Source: Halieaceae bacterium UBA5044
Lineage (GTDB): Bacteria; Pseudomonadota; Gammaproteobacteria; Pseudomonadales; Halieaceae
Assembly (NCBI GenBank): GCA_002416125.1
Contig: DIBU01000022.1
Span: 1 to 64,000 of the forward strand
DNA length: 64,000 bases
Direction: 5' to 3'
Shown: piece after piece, positions 44,628 to 53,573 of the stretch
How positions within the stretch are numbered: the stretch's first letter is position 1
Layout of the letters: each line of letters begins with the position of its first letter
Program-made: the position numbers and the translations under genes
The notes under the pieces: model-generated
What the model was told of the DNA's origin: nothing
Database searches by the model: none
What the model saw: only the letters and a program-made list of their open reading frames with translations

Positions 44628-45833
44628 GTGAGTCAGGTGAGTGATCGGGAAAAGGCAGAGTTTCGGCAACAGGTGGGGGCGTGGATGCAGGCCAACCGCC
44701 CGGCGGATCCCGGGTTCCTGCTGCCGCAATCCTTTATGGAGGTCGGCAGCGAGCAGCAGCTGGACTTCCTCCGTGAGTGGCAGCACAAGGTGTGGTCGGC
44801 GGGGTATCTGGGCATGGCCTGGCCGCGGCAATACGGCGGGCAGGGCGTGGATCCCGTCTACCAGTCCATCGCCGATCAGGAGATGCGTCGCCATGGCGTT
44901 CCCATCTGCTTCAACGTGATCGGCCTGGGCTGGGCCGGGCCGCTGATCAACGACATCGGTACGGAAGCCGAGAAAGCGCGCTACCTGAAAGGCATTCTCT
45001 CGGGCGAGGACATCTGGTGCCAGGGGTTTTCCGAGCCGGACCACGGTTCCGACCTCGGCAGTGCGCAATTGCGGGCCCGGCGCGAAGGTGATGAATACGT
45101 GCTCAATGGCACCAAAATCTGGACCACCATGGGCAACTTCGCGAAATACATGATCCTGCTCGCGCGTACCAATCCGCAGGCGGAGCGCAAGTACGATGGC
45201 CTGTCGTTCTTCCTGGCGCCGATGCAGGTGCCGGGAATCGACCCGCGGCCGATACGCAAGCTCACCGGGGAATACGGGTTTACCGAAACCTTTTTCACCG
45301 ATGCGCGCATCCCCGCCAGCTGTCTGATGGGGGAGGAGGGGCAGGGCTGGAAAATCGCCATGCGCACGCTGCAATACGAGCGCGGCGCGGAAGCCGGTGC
45401 GGCGGGTGGCCTGGCCTTTGTGCGCATCGCGATCGACGACATGATTGCCGAACTGGCGGACGTCGAGCGCGACGGCGAACCCGCACTGCAGGACCCTGCG
45501 GTGCGCGACCAGCTTGTACAAATGATCATGGAGGAAAAAGCGGTGGTACTGTGTGACCGGCGTGCCGCTATACCGGCCCTGACCACGGACTACCCCTTCT
45601 CGCTGCCACTCTCGAACAAGCTGCGTTTCACCGAGAGCACCCGGCGCATGCGCCAGATGGCCATCAACCTGCAGGGCGCGGACGGTGGCCTGTATGTGGG
45701 CGACGCGGCGGCGCGCCAGGGCGGCTTCTGGCAGCGGGCCTATCTGAACAGTTTTTCCGCCACCATCGGCGGCGGCACCAGCCAGGTGCAGGCCAATATC
45801 ATTGCAGAGCACATCCTGGGTTTGCCCAAGTAA
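44628..45833 (+). CDS. Acyl-CoA dehydrogenase (candidate catalytic subunit)
   Basis: 401 residues from a GTG at 44628, chosen because GAGGAG lies 6 bases upstream; a GTG at 44601 abuts the GST stop but has no ribosome site. Signatures QGFSEPDHGSDLGSA, LNGTKIWTTMGNFAKYMILLART and TIGGGTSQVQANIIAEHILGLP are present. The next gene, 10 bases on, encodes a second, divergent family member, an arrangement typical of alpha2beta2 acyl-CoA dehydrogenases. Confidence 0.87.
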   Translation: MSQVSDREKAEFRQQVGAWMQANRPADPGFLLPQSFMEVGSEQQLDFLREWQHKVWSAGYLGMAWPRQYGGQGVDPVYQSIADQEMRRHGVPICFNVIGLGWAGPLINDIGTEAEKARYLKGILSGEDIWCQGFSEPDHGSDLGSAQLRARREGDEYVLNGTKIWTTMGNFAKYMILLARTNPQAERKYDGLSFFLAPMQVPGIDPRPIRKLTGEYGFTETFFTDARIPASCLMGEEGQGWKIAMRTLQYERGAEAGAAGGLAFVRIAIDDMIAELADVERDGEPALQDPAVRDQLVQMIMEEKAVVLCDRRAAIPALTTDYPFSLPLSNKLRFTESTRRMRQMAINLQGADGGLYVGDAAARQGGFWQRAYLNSFSATIGGGTSQVQANIIAEHILGLPK

Positions 45834-45843
45834 GGAGAGAACG

Positions 45844-46974
45844 GTGTCGGTGATTGGGAATACAGCGCTGGATTTCACTGATGACCAGGCGATGATCCTG
45901 GATGTGGCCCGGGGTTTCTGTGCCGACAGGTCACCGCTGGAACGCGTGCGGGACTTGCTGGAATCAGACCTCGGCTACGATCCTGCGGTCTGGGGCGAGA
46001 TGGTCGACATGGGCTGGCCGGGGATGGCTCTGCCAGAAGCTGTAGGCGGTTCAGGGCTGGGCGTGTCGGTGGCGGTTCCCGTGTGCGAGGCGCTGGGGCG
46101 GTCCCTGCTGGGCGGCCCCCTGCTGGCTACGCTGCTGGCGGGCCAGCTCTTGTTGCGCGCCAGCGCGGGACGTGACTGCAGCGCTGTGCTGGCGGCGATT
46201 GCCGCCGGAGCGCCTGCCACCATCGCCTTGCTGGATAACGCCGACTGGGGCACTGAGCAGATCCGCTGTGAACTGGGCAGCGATGGCGTGCTGCGTGGGG
46301 TCAAGCAGCAGGTGATGGAAGCCGCCGCCGCGGCGTGGTTGGTGGTCGTGGCACAGGAGCAGGGAGAGCCCGTGTTGGCGGTGGTGCCGGCAGCGGCCGT
46401 TGCGCCGGAAGCGCGGCGCAACCACGTATTGATCGATGCCACGCGTCGCGCCCAGACCATCGACTTCAGTGGCGTACAGGTTGCAGGGGATGCGGTGCTG
46501 CGCGGCCCCGACGTTGCCCGCGCGCTGCGGGACGTGCGTCTTCTGGGGGGGTTGTTGTTGGCTGCAGAAGCCGGCGGCAGCGCCGCCAGCTGTCTGGACA
46601 CAACGGTGGAGTACCTCAAGACCCGTACACAGTTCGGCAAGCTGATAGGCTCCTATCAGGCGCTCAAGCACCCCTGTGTCGAGATTCTCATGGCATTGGA
46701 TGCCACCCGATCGTTCGTCTACCACGCGGCCACCCTGGTCGGTGATGGACCGCTGGATGAGGAGGCGGAAATCGCCTGTCGCATGGCGAAGGCGCAGGCA
46801 ACAGAAACACTCAAATATGCCGGCGATCGAGCGGTGCAGTTCCACGGCGGCATGGGCTTTACCTGGGAGTGCGACGCGCAGCTCTATGTGCGCCGCGCGC
46901 AGTGGGTGCAACAGGCCTTCGGCGATGCCCAGCATCACCGGAAAAGGCTCGCGCGGCTGCTGCTTGATCGCTGA
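45844..46974 (+). CDS. Acyl-CoA dehydrogenase (divergent partner subunit)
   Basis: 376 residues from GTG after AAGGAGAG. The N-terminal helical domain (LDFTDDQAMILDVARGFCADRS) and C-terminal helices (KTRTQFGKLIGSYQALKHPCVEILMALDATRSF, DRAVQFHGGMGFTWECDAQLY) are family features, but the middle beta domain lacks the TEPGGGSD flavin motif and the ending lacks the IGGGTSQ motif. It is probably the non-catalytic or FAD-sharing subunit of a heteromer with the preceding gene. Confidence 0.8.
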   Translation: MSVIGNTALDFTDDQAMILDVARGFCADRSPLERVRDLLESDLGYDPAVWGEMVDMGWPGMALPEAVGGSGLGVSVAVPVCEALGRSLLGGPLLATLLAGQLLLRASAGRDCSAVLAAIAAGAPATIALLDNADWGTEQIRCELGSDGVLRGVKQQVMEAAAAAWLVVVAQEQGEPVLAVVPAAAVAPEARRNHVLIDATRRAQTIDFSGVQVAGDAVLRGPDVARALRDVRLLGGLLLAAEAGGSAASCLDTTVEYLKTRTQFGKLIGSYQALKHPCVEILMALDATRSFVYHAATLVGDGPLDEEAEIACRMAKAQATETLKYAGDRAVQFHGGMGFTWECDAQLYVRRAQWVQQAFGDAQHHRKRLARLLLDR

Positions 46975-47042
46975 ATCCGGCCTGTCTGGCTTCTGCCCGG
47001 CCTCACGTCAGTCCGGGGGCGACATCGTTGCGTATCAGGCCC

Positions 47043-48443
47043 ATGGGTAAACGCAAGCCAATGTCATCTCTGCGCAGCGGCGGCCTGGGTCGCGGTCTGT
47101 CCATGTCGCTGGCCGGCTTGCGCGCCGGCGGTGCGTTCGCCCTGGATGGCGCGCTTACCCGGCTGCGTGCCGGTGGGGAGCAGCAGCCGGATGCGGGAGA
47201 CTCGGAGTTCCTGCGCCGCGAGGCCCGTCGCTTCGTCGCCGAGTTGGGTCGCCTGAAGGGCACTTACGTGAAAATCGGGCAGATGTTCGCACTGCTCGGC
47301 GAGCACTTTCTGCCGCGTGCCCTGACCGAAGCCCTGCAGGAACTCAATGCCGCCACCCAGCCGCTACCCTGGTCCGAGATTGGCCCCGCACTGCACACGA
47401 GCCTCGGTGCCCGCCTTGACGAGCTCGATGTGGAACAGGAAGCCCTCGCCGCCGCCTCGCTGGCGCAGGTGCACCGGGCCACGGTACGGGCGACGGGCGA
47501 GCGTATTTGCCTCAAGGTGCAGTATCCGGGCCTGCGCGATGTGATCGACAGCGATTTCGATACGGTCGTGCGCATGCTGGTGCTGGCGCGCTGGCTGCCT
47601 GCCGGGCGTCAACTGGACGATTGGCTGGAGGCAATGCGGCTGCACCTGCACCATGAAATCGACTACGATCGCGAGGCGCGCCTCGGCGATGCGATGGCCC
47701 AGCACGTGCAGGGTGCGCCTGCGGCTGCGAACGCCTGCCGCTACCATGTGCCGCGTCGCCACCCGCGCTACTGCGCAGCAGACGTACTGGCGCTGGAATA
47801 TATCGAAGGGCACCTGGTCACGGATACTGCGATCGGTGAACTGTCGCAGCGCCGACGCAATGCGCTGGGGCGCGCCATGCTGGATCTGTTTTTTCGCGAA
47901 CTCTACGCCTGGGGCCTGCTGCAGACGGATCCGAACTTCGGCAACTACCTGATCCGCAGCGGGCCGCGCAGCGACCAGCTGGTGTTGCTGGATTTTGGCT
48001 CGACACTCGAATGCGAGGCCGCGTTTCTGCAACACCTCGGGGGGGCCATTGCCGCGGGCCTGGAGCAGGACCGCACTGCGCTGCTCGCAAGCCTGGTGGG
48101 CCTGGGGTGCCTGAATGCGGGCAGCAGCGCCTATGCCCGCGATACGTTCACCGATTTCTGTTTTGCCTTGCTCGAGCCCCTGCGGCCCCCTGCACAGCTG
48201 CCCGCGGAGTACCTCAACGCGGACGGTGATTATTGCTGGGGCCGCTCCCAGTTGCTGCGCCGCGCGGGAAAACGCGCCGCCAGTTCTGCCGCCTCGCTGG
48301 ATTTTGCCACGCCCTCCCGTGATTTCGCCCTCATTGCCCGCAAGCTCACAGGCGTATTCACGTTCATCGCGGTGCTCGATGCGCAGTTCAACGGGCACGA
48401 CCTGGCCGCCGGGCACATTGCGCGCTGGCGGGCTGCAGGCTGA
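47043..48443 (+). CDS. ABC1/UbiB-family atypical kinase, first of a tandem pair
   Basis: 466 residues. All family features are intact: KxGQ motif KIGQ at residues 77-80, alanine-rich loop AAASLAQVHRAT, lysine in CLKVQYPGL, ExD motif region LHHEIDYDREA, DPNFGNYL and the LLDFGST metal motif. The ATG at 47043 is used instead of a TTG at 47028. UbiB relatives act as ATPases or kinases in ubiquinone and lipid metabolism. It lies 68 bases after an acyl-CoA dehydrogenase gene and overlaps the second kinase by one base. Confidence 0.85.
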   Translation: MGKRKPMSSLRSGGLGRGLSMSLAGLRAGGAFALDGALTRLRAGGEQQPDAGDSEFLRREARRFVAELGRLKGTYVKIGQMFALLGEHFLPRALTEALQELNAATQPLPWSEIGPALHTSLGARLDELDVEQEALAAASLAQVHRATVRATGERICLKVQYPGLRDVIDSDFDTVVRMLVLARWLPAGRQLDDWLEAMRLHLHHEIDYDREARLGDAMAQHVQGAPAAANACRYHVPRRHPRYCAADVLALEYIEGHLVTDTAIGELSQRRRNALGRAMLDLFFRELYAWGLLQTDPNFGNYLIRSGPRSDQLVLLDFGSTLECEAAFLQHLGGAIAAGLEQDRTALLASLVGLGCLNAGSSAYARDTFTDFCFALLEPLRPPAQLPAEYLNADGDYCWGRSQLLRRAGKRAASSAASLDFATPSRDFALIARKLTGVFTFIAVLDAQFNGHDLAAGHIARWRAAG

Positions 48444-49765
48444 TGGCGGAGCGCGACAAGGAACGCCCGGTTCCGGCAGGTCGCCTGCGGCGTCTGGCGG
48501 GCATGGCGCGGCTTGCCGGCGGTGTGGCCGGTGGCATGCTGGCGGAGGGTGAGCGGCAGCTGCGCGCCGGCAAGCGGCCCAAAATGCGCGACATGCTGCT
48601 GACCCCGGGCAACGCGCGTCGCGTGACCCGCGAGCTGTCGCGCATGCGCGGCGCCGCCATGAAGCTGGGGCAGATCCTGTCCATGGATACCGGGGACTTT
48701 CTGCCCCGGGAGCTCGCCGAGATTCTTGCACGCCTGCGCGCGGACGCCGATGCCATGCCACGCTCACAGCTGGAGGCGGCCTTGCACGGTGCCTACGGCA
48801 AGCGCTGGGATCCTGCTCTGTACGATTTCCAGTGGCAACCGCTGGCGGCTGCCTCCATCGGTCAGGTACACCGTATCCGGGCGCCAGATGGCCGCCCGGC
48901 AGTGCTGAAGATCCAGTATCCCGGTGTGGCGGACAGTATCGAGAGTGATGTCGACAACATCGCCAGCCTGCTGCGGGTGTCGGGCCTGCTGCCGCGGCAT
49001 CTGGACGTTGAGCCGCTGTTGGCCGACGTGCGTGTGCAGTTGCGGGAAGAGGCGGATTACCTCCGCGAGGCGAAATTCCTGCAGCGGTTTCGCGACGCGC
49101 TGGCTGAGGACACCAGGTTTGTGCTGCCTGAAGTGCTGCCCGACCTGACGCGGCGCACGGTTCTGGCCATGACCTATGTAGCGGGCGAGCCCATCGAGAC
49201 CCTGGCGCTACAGCCCGCAGCGGAACGCGACCGGGTGATGACGGCGCTGCTCGAGCTGCTGCTGACGGAACTTTTTTCCCTGCGTCTGGTGCAGACGGAC
49301 CCGAATTTTGCCAATTACCGGTACCGCGACAGCGACGGCGCGATCGTGCTGCTCGACTTCGGCGCTACGCGGCGCTTTCGCGCCGGTTTCGTGCGGGATT
49401 ACGGCAAGCTGGCAGCGGCGGCCATGGCGGAGGACCGGGAAGGGCTGGCGCGTGCGGCACAGCGCGTCGGCTACGCCATGGGTGACCCCGGTTCGCAGTA
49501 CCGCGAGCTGGTGCTGGACATGCTCTTGCTGGCGTTGGAGCCGCTGCGGCACCCCGGTGCCTATGATTTTGGCGCGTCGGACATGCCGGCACGGCTGATG
49601 GAACTGGGCCAGTCTGTCACCGGGTTTCGAGATTTCTGGCAGGCGCCGCCGACGGACGCCATTTACTTCCACCGCAAGCTGGGCGGTTTGTTCATGCTGG
49701 CACATCGGCTGGGTGCACGTGTCGATGTGGGCGCGCTGATGGCTCGGCACACTGGCACAGCCTAG
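48443..49765 (+). CDS. ABC1/UbiB-family atypical kinase, second of a tandem pair
   Basis: 440 residues. KLGQ at residues 74-77, loop AAASIGQVHRI, lysine in AVLKIQYPGV, REEADYLREAK, DPNFANYRY and LLDFGATR are all present, so it is predicted active. It begins MAERDKERPVPAGR, with the ATG overlapping the upstream stop (ATGATGG junction). The two kinases are diverged paralogues. It ends in a 4-base convergent overlap with nagA. Confidence 0.85.
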   Translation: MAERDKERPVPAGRLRRLAGMARLAGGVAGGMLAEGERQLRAGKRPKMRDMLLTPGNARRVTRELSRMRGAAMKLGQILSMDTGDFLPRELAEILARLRADADAMPRSQLEAALHGAYGKRWDPALYDFQWQPLAAASIGQVHRIRAPDGRPAVLKIQYPGVADSIESDVDNIASLLRVSGLLPRHLDVEPLLADVRVQLREEADYLREAKFLQRFRDALAEDTRFVLPEVLPDLTRRTVLAMTYVAGEPIETLALQPAAERDRVMTALLELLLTELFSLRLVQTDPNFANYRYRDSDGAIVLLDFGATRRFRAGFVRDYGKLAAAAMAEDREGLARAAQRVGYAMGDPGSQYRELVLDMLLLALEPLRHPGAYDFGASDMPARLMELGQSVTGFRDFWQAPPTDAIYFHRKLGGLFMLAHRLGARVDVGALMARHTGTA

Positions 49766-50937
49766 GGGCTGGGGGCGTGATCCTGGCGCACGCCACCGAG
49801 CCAGGTGGCGCTCACCGCAAGCGTATCGTCCAGAAGGGCGATGTCCGCCCGGGCGCCCGCGGTGAGGTGACCCCGCGAGGCATCGCCCAGCAGTTGCGCC
49901 GGGTAGCATGACGCCATGCGCAGGCACTCATCCAGTGTCAGCCCGACAACCTGGTGACAGTAGCGTACCGCGTCCACAAGGCCGATGGCGCTGCCGGCAA
50001 GGGCGCCTTCCGCGTTGACCAGTCTGCCTTCATGCTCCTCGATGCGCTCCCCATACAGCGTGAACCAGCGCTGTTCGCTACCCACGGTCGCCATGGCATC
50101 GCTGACCAGGAACAGGCGACCGGGCCCGGCGCAGCGCTGTGCGAGGCGGATGCTGGCCGGGTGCACGTGATGACCATCGGCAATGATGCCCAGCCAGTCC
50201 GTGAGGCTTTCCAGCGCCGCTCCGGTGACGCCGGGTTCCCGTGCCAGCAGTGGACTCATGGCATTGAACAGGTGGGTGAAACCGCTGAGTCCTTCGCGCC
50301 GTGCTGCCTGCACCACCTCGTAACCGGCATCGCTGTGGCCGGCGAACACGGTTACACCGGCCTCGCACAATGTGCGGATTTGCCCCGGGGCCATGATTTC
50401 GGGTGCGACGGTGAGCAGGCAGCGCAGGTCTGACAGGCTGCACAGCCAGTCGATATCCGCCTGCATGCAGCGCCGCAGGCGATCGCCGCGATGCGTACCG
50501 CGCCGCGTTGCGGCGAAAAAGGGCCCCTCGATGTGCAGCCCGAGTACGCTCGCTGCAGCGGGGTTGTCGCCCGCCTGAACGGTGCGCACCGCGTCGGCGC
50601 CTGCGCGCAGAACGTCGGGCGCGTCACTGAGCAGGGTGGGCAGCACGGCGGTGGTGCCGTAGCGGCGATGGCTCGTGGCTATCTGCAGCAGGCTGTCCAC
50701 GGTGGGCGCGTTGTTGAACTGCACGCCGCCACCGCCGTTGACCTGAAGGTCGACAAAGCCGGGCACCAGCATGCCATCGGGTACGGTCTCGCGGGGCAGC
50801 TCGGGGGGCAGGCTGGCAATCGGCACACGGTTGACGATGCGCTCTCCCGCGAGCAGCAGGGCACTGTCTTCATGCCAGCGCTCGCCGTCAAACAGGCGGG
50901 ATACGCAGATCGCGCGATCGGTGCTGAAAGTGTTCAT
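49762..50937 (-). CDS. nagA: N-acetylglucosamine-6-phosphate deacetylase
   Basis: 391 residues; a TIM-barrel amidohydrolase with VPGFVDLQVNGGGGVQFN, LGLHIEGPFF (metal-binding Glu), SGFTHLFNAMSPL, IIADGHHVHP and LVSDAMATVG. It frees acetate from GlcNAc 6-phosphate for peptidoglycan or chitin turnover. No nagB, kinase or transporter is adjacent, so it may serve recycling only. Divergent from the acylase lipoprotein gene. Confidence 0.93.
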   Translation of the reverse strand: MNTFSTDRAICVSRLFDGERWHEDSALLLAGERIVNRVPIASLPPELPRETVPDGMLVPGFVDLQVNGGGGVQFNNAPTVDSLLQIATSHRRYGTTAVLPTLLSDAPDVLRAGADAVRTVQAGDNPAAASVLGLHIEGPFFAATRRGTHRGDRLRRCMQADIDWLCSLSDLRCLLTVAPEIMAPGQIRTLCEAGVTVFAGHSDAGYEVVQAARREGLSGFTHLFNAMSPLLAREPGVTGAALESLTDWLGIIADGHHVHPASIRLAQRCAGPGRLFLVSDAMATVGSEQRWFTLYGERIEEHEGRLVNAEGALAGSAIGLVDAVRYCHQVVGLTLDECLRMASCYPAQLLGDASRGHLTAGARADIALLDDTLAVSATWLGGVRQDHAPSP

Positions 50938-51074
50938 GCGGTGCGCTCCTGTCCCTGTTACGCCCCGAAATTTGAGCGTCGGTGTGCGCGAAACTAGCGT
51001 ACATTAGTGTTATGCTCACAGCCACCCGGCGACGCCGTTAGCGCGTAATCTCAACCCATAATAAGAGGTTTTGC

Positions 51075-53519
51075 ATGCCCTCACGTACTGTTCTCGCGGC
51101 GTCCCTGTGCATTGTGCTGGCTGCCTGTTCCGACTCCAGCGACCAGATTGCGCCACCGCCTCCGCCACCTGAACCGGAACTCACCTATTCTGCTGAAATC
51201 CGCCGCACTGAGTATGGCATACCGCACATCCGTGCAGAGGATTGGGGCAGCCTGGGCTACGGCTTCGGTTACGCCTACGCGCAGGATAACTACTGCGTAG
51301 CGATGCGTGAAATTGTCTTTGCCGCCGGCCGCTCAGCAGAGCTCATGGGGGAAGAGATGGGCAATGTCGAATCGGACTTCCTGTTTCGCTTTCTCAACGG
51401 TGACAAGGACGCTTTCGCCGAGGAGTTTGTCTCGGCCCTGCCACAGTTTGCCCGTGATCTCGCCGAGGGCTACAGCCGGGGCATGAATCGCTACCTGGAA
51501 GAAACCGGTCTCGATAACCTGCCCGAAGGCGATTATGGCTGTCGCAACGCCGACTGGGTATACCCCATCGACAGTGTGGACCTGTTCCTGTTCCTGCGCC
51601 GAGAGGCGCTGCGTGGCAGCTCGGAGCAGGGTTTGTTCCGGCGCGCGATTCTGGCCACCACAGGCCCTGATGAAGGTGCCGCACCCGCCCCTGATGCGCT
51701 GGACGATGCCGTGCGCGCGCTGCAGGATGCCGCCGTAGCGCTGCGCGATATTGACCGCGGCAGCAACGGTTTGGCCCTGGGTCGCGATGCCACCCGCAGT
51801 GGCAAGGGCATGTTGTTGGGAAATCCGCACCAACCCTGGTTCGGCAGCGGTGCCTGGTATCAGGCTCATCTGACGCTGCCGGGGGTGTACGATGTCGCCG
51901 GTGCTGCACTGCACGGCTTCCCCTTTATCGGTATTGGTTTCAACCGGGACGTGGCATGGACGCATACGGTGTCACTGGCCAACCGCTTCAGTCTCTACGA
52001 ACTGAAGCTCAACCCCGACAACCCGCTGCAGTATGACTACGACGGTGAATGGCGAGACATCGTACCGCAGACCGTGACCATCCAGGTGCGCCAGCCTGAT
52101 GGCAGCCTGCAGGATCGTGAGCAGGTCTTCTATGTGTCGCACTATGGCCCGGTGGTTAACCTGAAGGGGGTGGCGTCGCTGTTGGACGGCTGGCCGATGT
52201 TCAACGGCTCTGTACTAGCGTTTCGCGATGCCAATATCCTCACCGGGATTCGCGGTATAGAACAGTGGATCACCAAGGGGCAGGCGGGCTCAATCGAAGA
52301 GTACGTTGATGCCCTCCAGAGCATCGGTAATCCGGTGTTCCATGAACTGGCGGCTGACCGGGCGGGCCAGGCGTTCTACGGCGAGCTGTCAGCGGTGCCC
52401 TTTGTCACCCAGGCCCAGCTCGATCGCTGTATCAACGGTGTGGTCGGGCCCCTGCTGGCGGCTGCGACCACCAACGTCATCCTGTCGCTGGACGGCTCCG
52501 ATCCGGCCTGCGAGTGGGGTACGGACCCCGAAGCCCCACCGGGCAGCAACCTGTACGGTGGCTCCAGCCTGCCGCAGCTGCTGACCACAGACTACGTAGG
52601 CAACAGCAACAACAGTTACTGGCTGTCCGATGCCAACAATCCCCTGGAGGGCTTCCCGGTCATCATGGGGCCAGTCGGGTATGAGCGGCAGCAACAGTTC
52701 CTGCGCACCCGCATTGGCCACATCATGGTGGAGGAGCGCAAGCAGGCCACCGATGGTCTGGATTCGGAGCCGCTGTTCAACCTGGAGACCCTCAAGGGCC
52801 TGATGTACGCAAACCGCGTTTATGGTGCGGAGGTCGTGCTGGATGACGTGCTGGCCATTTGCGCCACTGAGGCTGCCGCGCCGGTCCTGCAGGCCTGCAA
52901 CGTCCTTGCCGGCTGGGATCGCCGGGTCAACGTGGACAGCCGGGGTGCACAGATTTTCACCGAGTTCTGGAAAGAGATCAGCGATGAACTCGGCAACAGG
53001 TTCCAGAACATTGTACAGAGTGACGAGTTCTGGGCAGTGGATTTCAATCCGGAGGATCCGCTTAACACGCCATCCGGCATTGACCTGGGCGTACCGGCCA
53101 ACAGCGCGCGGGTGGTCAATGCACTGGCCGTGGCGGGCGAGAGGCTGGCAGCGGCCGGTGTGCCGCTGGACGCGCCCTGGGGCGAGGTGCAGGTACTGGA
53201 ACGCAACGGTGTGCGTGTGCCTATCCACGGTGGCTCGGGCACCATGGGCGTGTATGGGGCCATCAGTGCGGCCTTGCGCGACACCGGCTATGTCAATCCG
53301 GGCAGCGGCAATTCCTATATCCAGGCGGTAACCTGGGACGATTCGGAGTGCCCCATTGCCGATGTGATCCTGGTTCCCTCGCAGTCCACCAATCCCGAAT
53401 CGCCGCACTTTGCCGACCAGACCGAGCTCTATGCGAACAAACAGTGGGTGCGCTTCCCCTACTGCGAAGCGGATATCGCCGCCCAGCAGATTGGGGAGAC
53501 ATTGATTCTGCAGGAATAG
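51075..53519 (+). CDS. Penicillin acylase-family lipoprotein (possible AHL acylase)
   Basis: 814 residues. The N-terminus MPSRTVLAASLCIVLAACSDSS has a lipobox (LAAC, lipid Cys18) and Ser at the next position, favouring the outer membrane. The Ntn-hydrolase precursor site is DRGSNGLALG: Gly229-Ser230, so autocleavage would give an alpha chain to 229 and a beta chain starting with nucleophile Ser230. Family members include PvdQ and other acyl-homoserine lactone acylases and cephalosporin acylases. The substrate here is unproven. A TAAGAGG site precedes the ATG. Confidence 0.85.
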   Translation: MPSRTVLAASLCIVLAACSDSSDQIAPPPPPPEPELTYSAEIRRTEYGIPHIRAEDWGSLGYGFGYAYAQDNYCVAMREIVFAAGRSAELMGEEMGNVESDFLFRFLNGDKDAFAEEFVSALPQFARDLAEGYSRGMNRYLEETGLDNLPEGDYGCRNADWVYPIDSVDLFLFLRREALRGSSEQGLFRRAILATTGPDEGAAPAPDALDDAVRALQDAAVALRDIDRGSNGLALGRDATRSGKGMLLGNPHQPWFGSGAWYQAHLTLPGVYDVAGAALHGFPFIGIGFNRDVAWTHTVSLANRFSLYELKLNPDNPLQYDYDGEWRDIVPQTVTIQVRQPDGSLQDREQVFYVSHYGPVVNLKGVASLLDGWPMFNGSVLAFRDANILTGIRGIEQWITKGQAGSIEEYVDALQSIGNPVFHELAADRAGQAFYGELSAVPFVTQAQLDRCINGVVGPLLAAATTNVILSLDGSDPACEWGTDPEAPPGSNLYGGSSLPQLLTTDYVGNSNNSYWLSDANNPLEGFPVIMGPVGYERQQQFLRTRIGHIMVEERKQATDGLDSEPLFNLETLKGLMYANRVYGAEVVLDDVLAICATEAAAPVLQACNVLAGWDRRVNVDSRGAQIFTEFWKEISDELGNRFQNIVQSDEFWAVDFNPEDPLNTPSGIDLGVPANSARVVNALAVAGERLAAAGVPLDAPWGEVQVLERNGVRVPIHGGSGTMGVYGAISAALRDTGYVNPGSGNSYIQAVTWDDSECPIADVILVPSQSTNPESPHFADQTELYANKQWVRFPYCEADIAAQQIGETLILQE

Positions 53520-53520
53520 C

Positions 53521-53537
53521 CCCGGAGCGCATCCGGG
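53521..53537 (+). other. Short hairpin after the acylase gene
   Basis: CCCGGA pairs perfectly with TCCGGG across 5 bases, just after the acylase stop, and a 10-bp palindrome CACCCGGGTG follows at 53552-53561. No T-run follows, so it is not a proven terminator. Confidence 0.35.
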
Positions 53538-53573
53538 CGTGGTCCGTGCGCCACCCGGGTGCGTATTGTGTGC

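Noticed and set aside
43998..45878. A 626-codon minus-strand frame opposite the acyl-CoA dehydrogenase genes.
   Set aside because: Fully antisense to genes with family signatures, no ribosome site or domain; an artefact of GC-rich codon structure.
49762..50937. Chitin or GlcNAc catabolic operon around nagA.
   Set aside because: No nagB, nagK, chitinase, PTS or NagR-like regulator is adjacent, so a dedicated operon is not supported.
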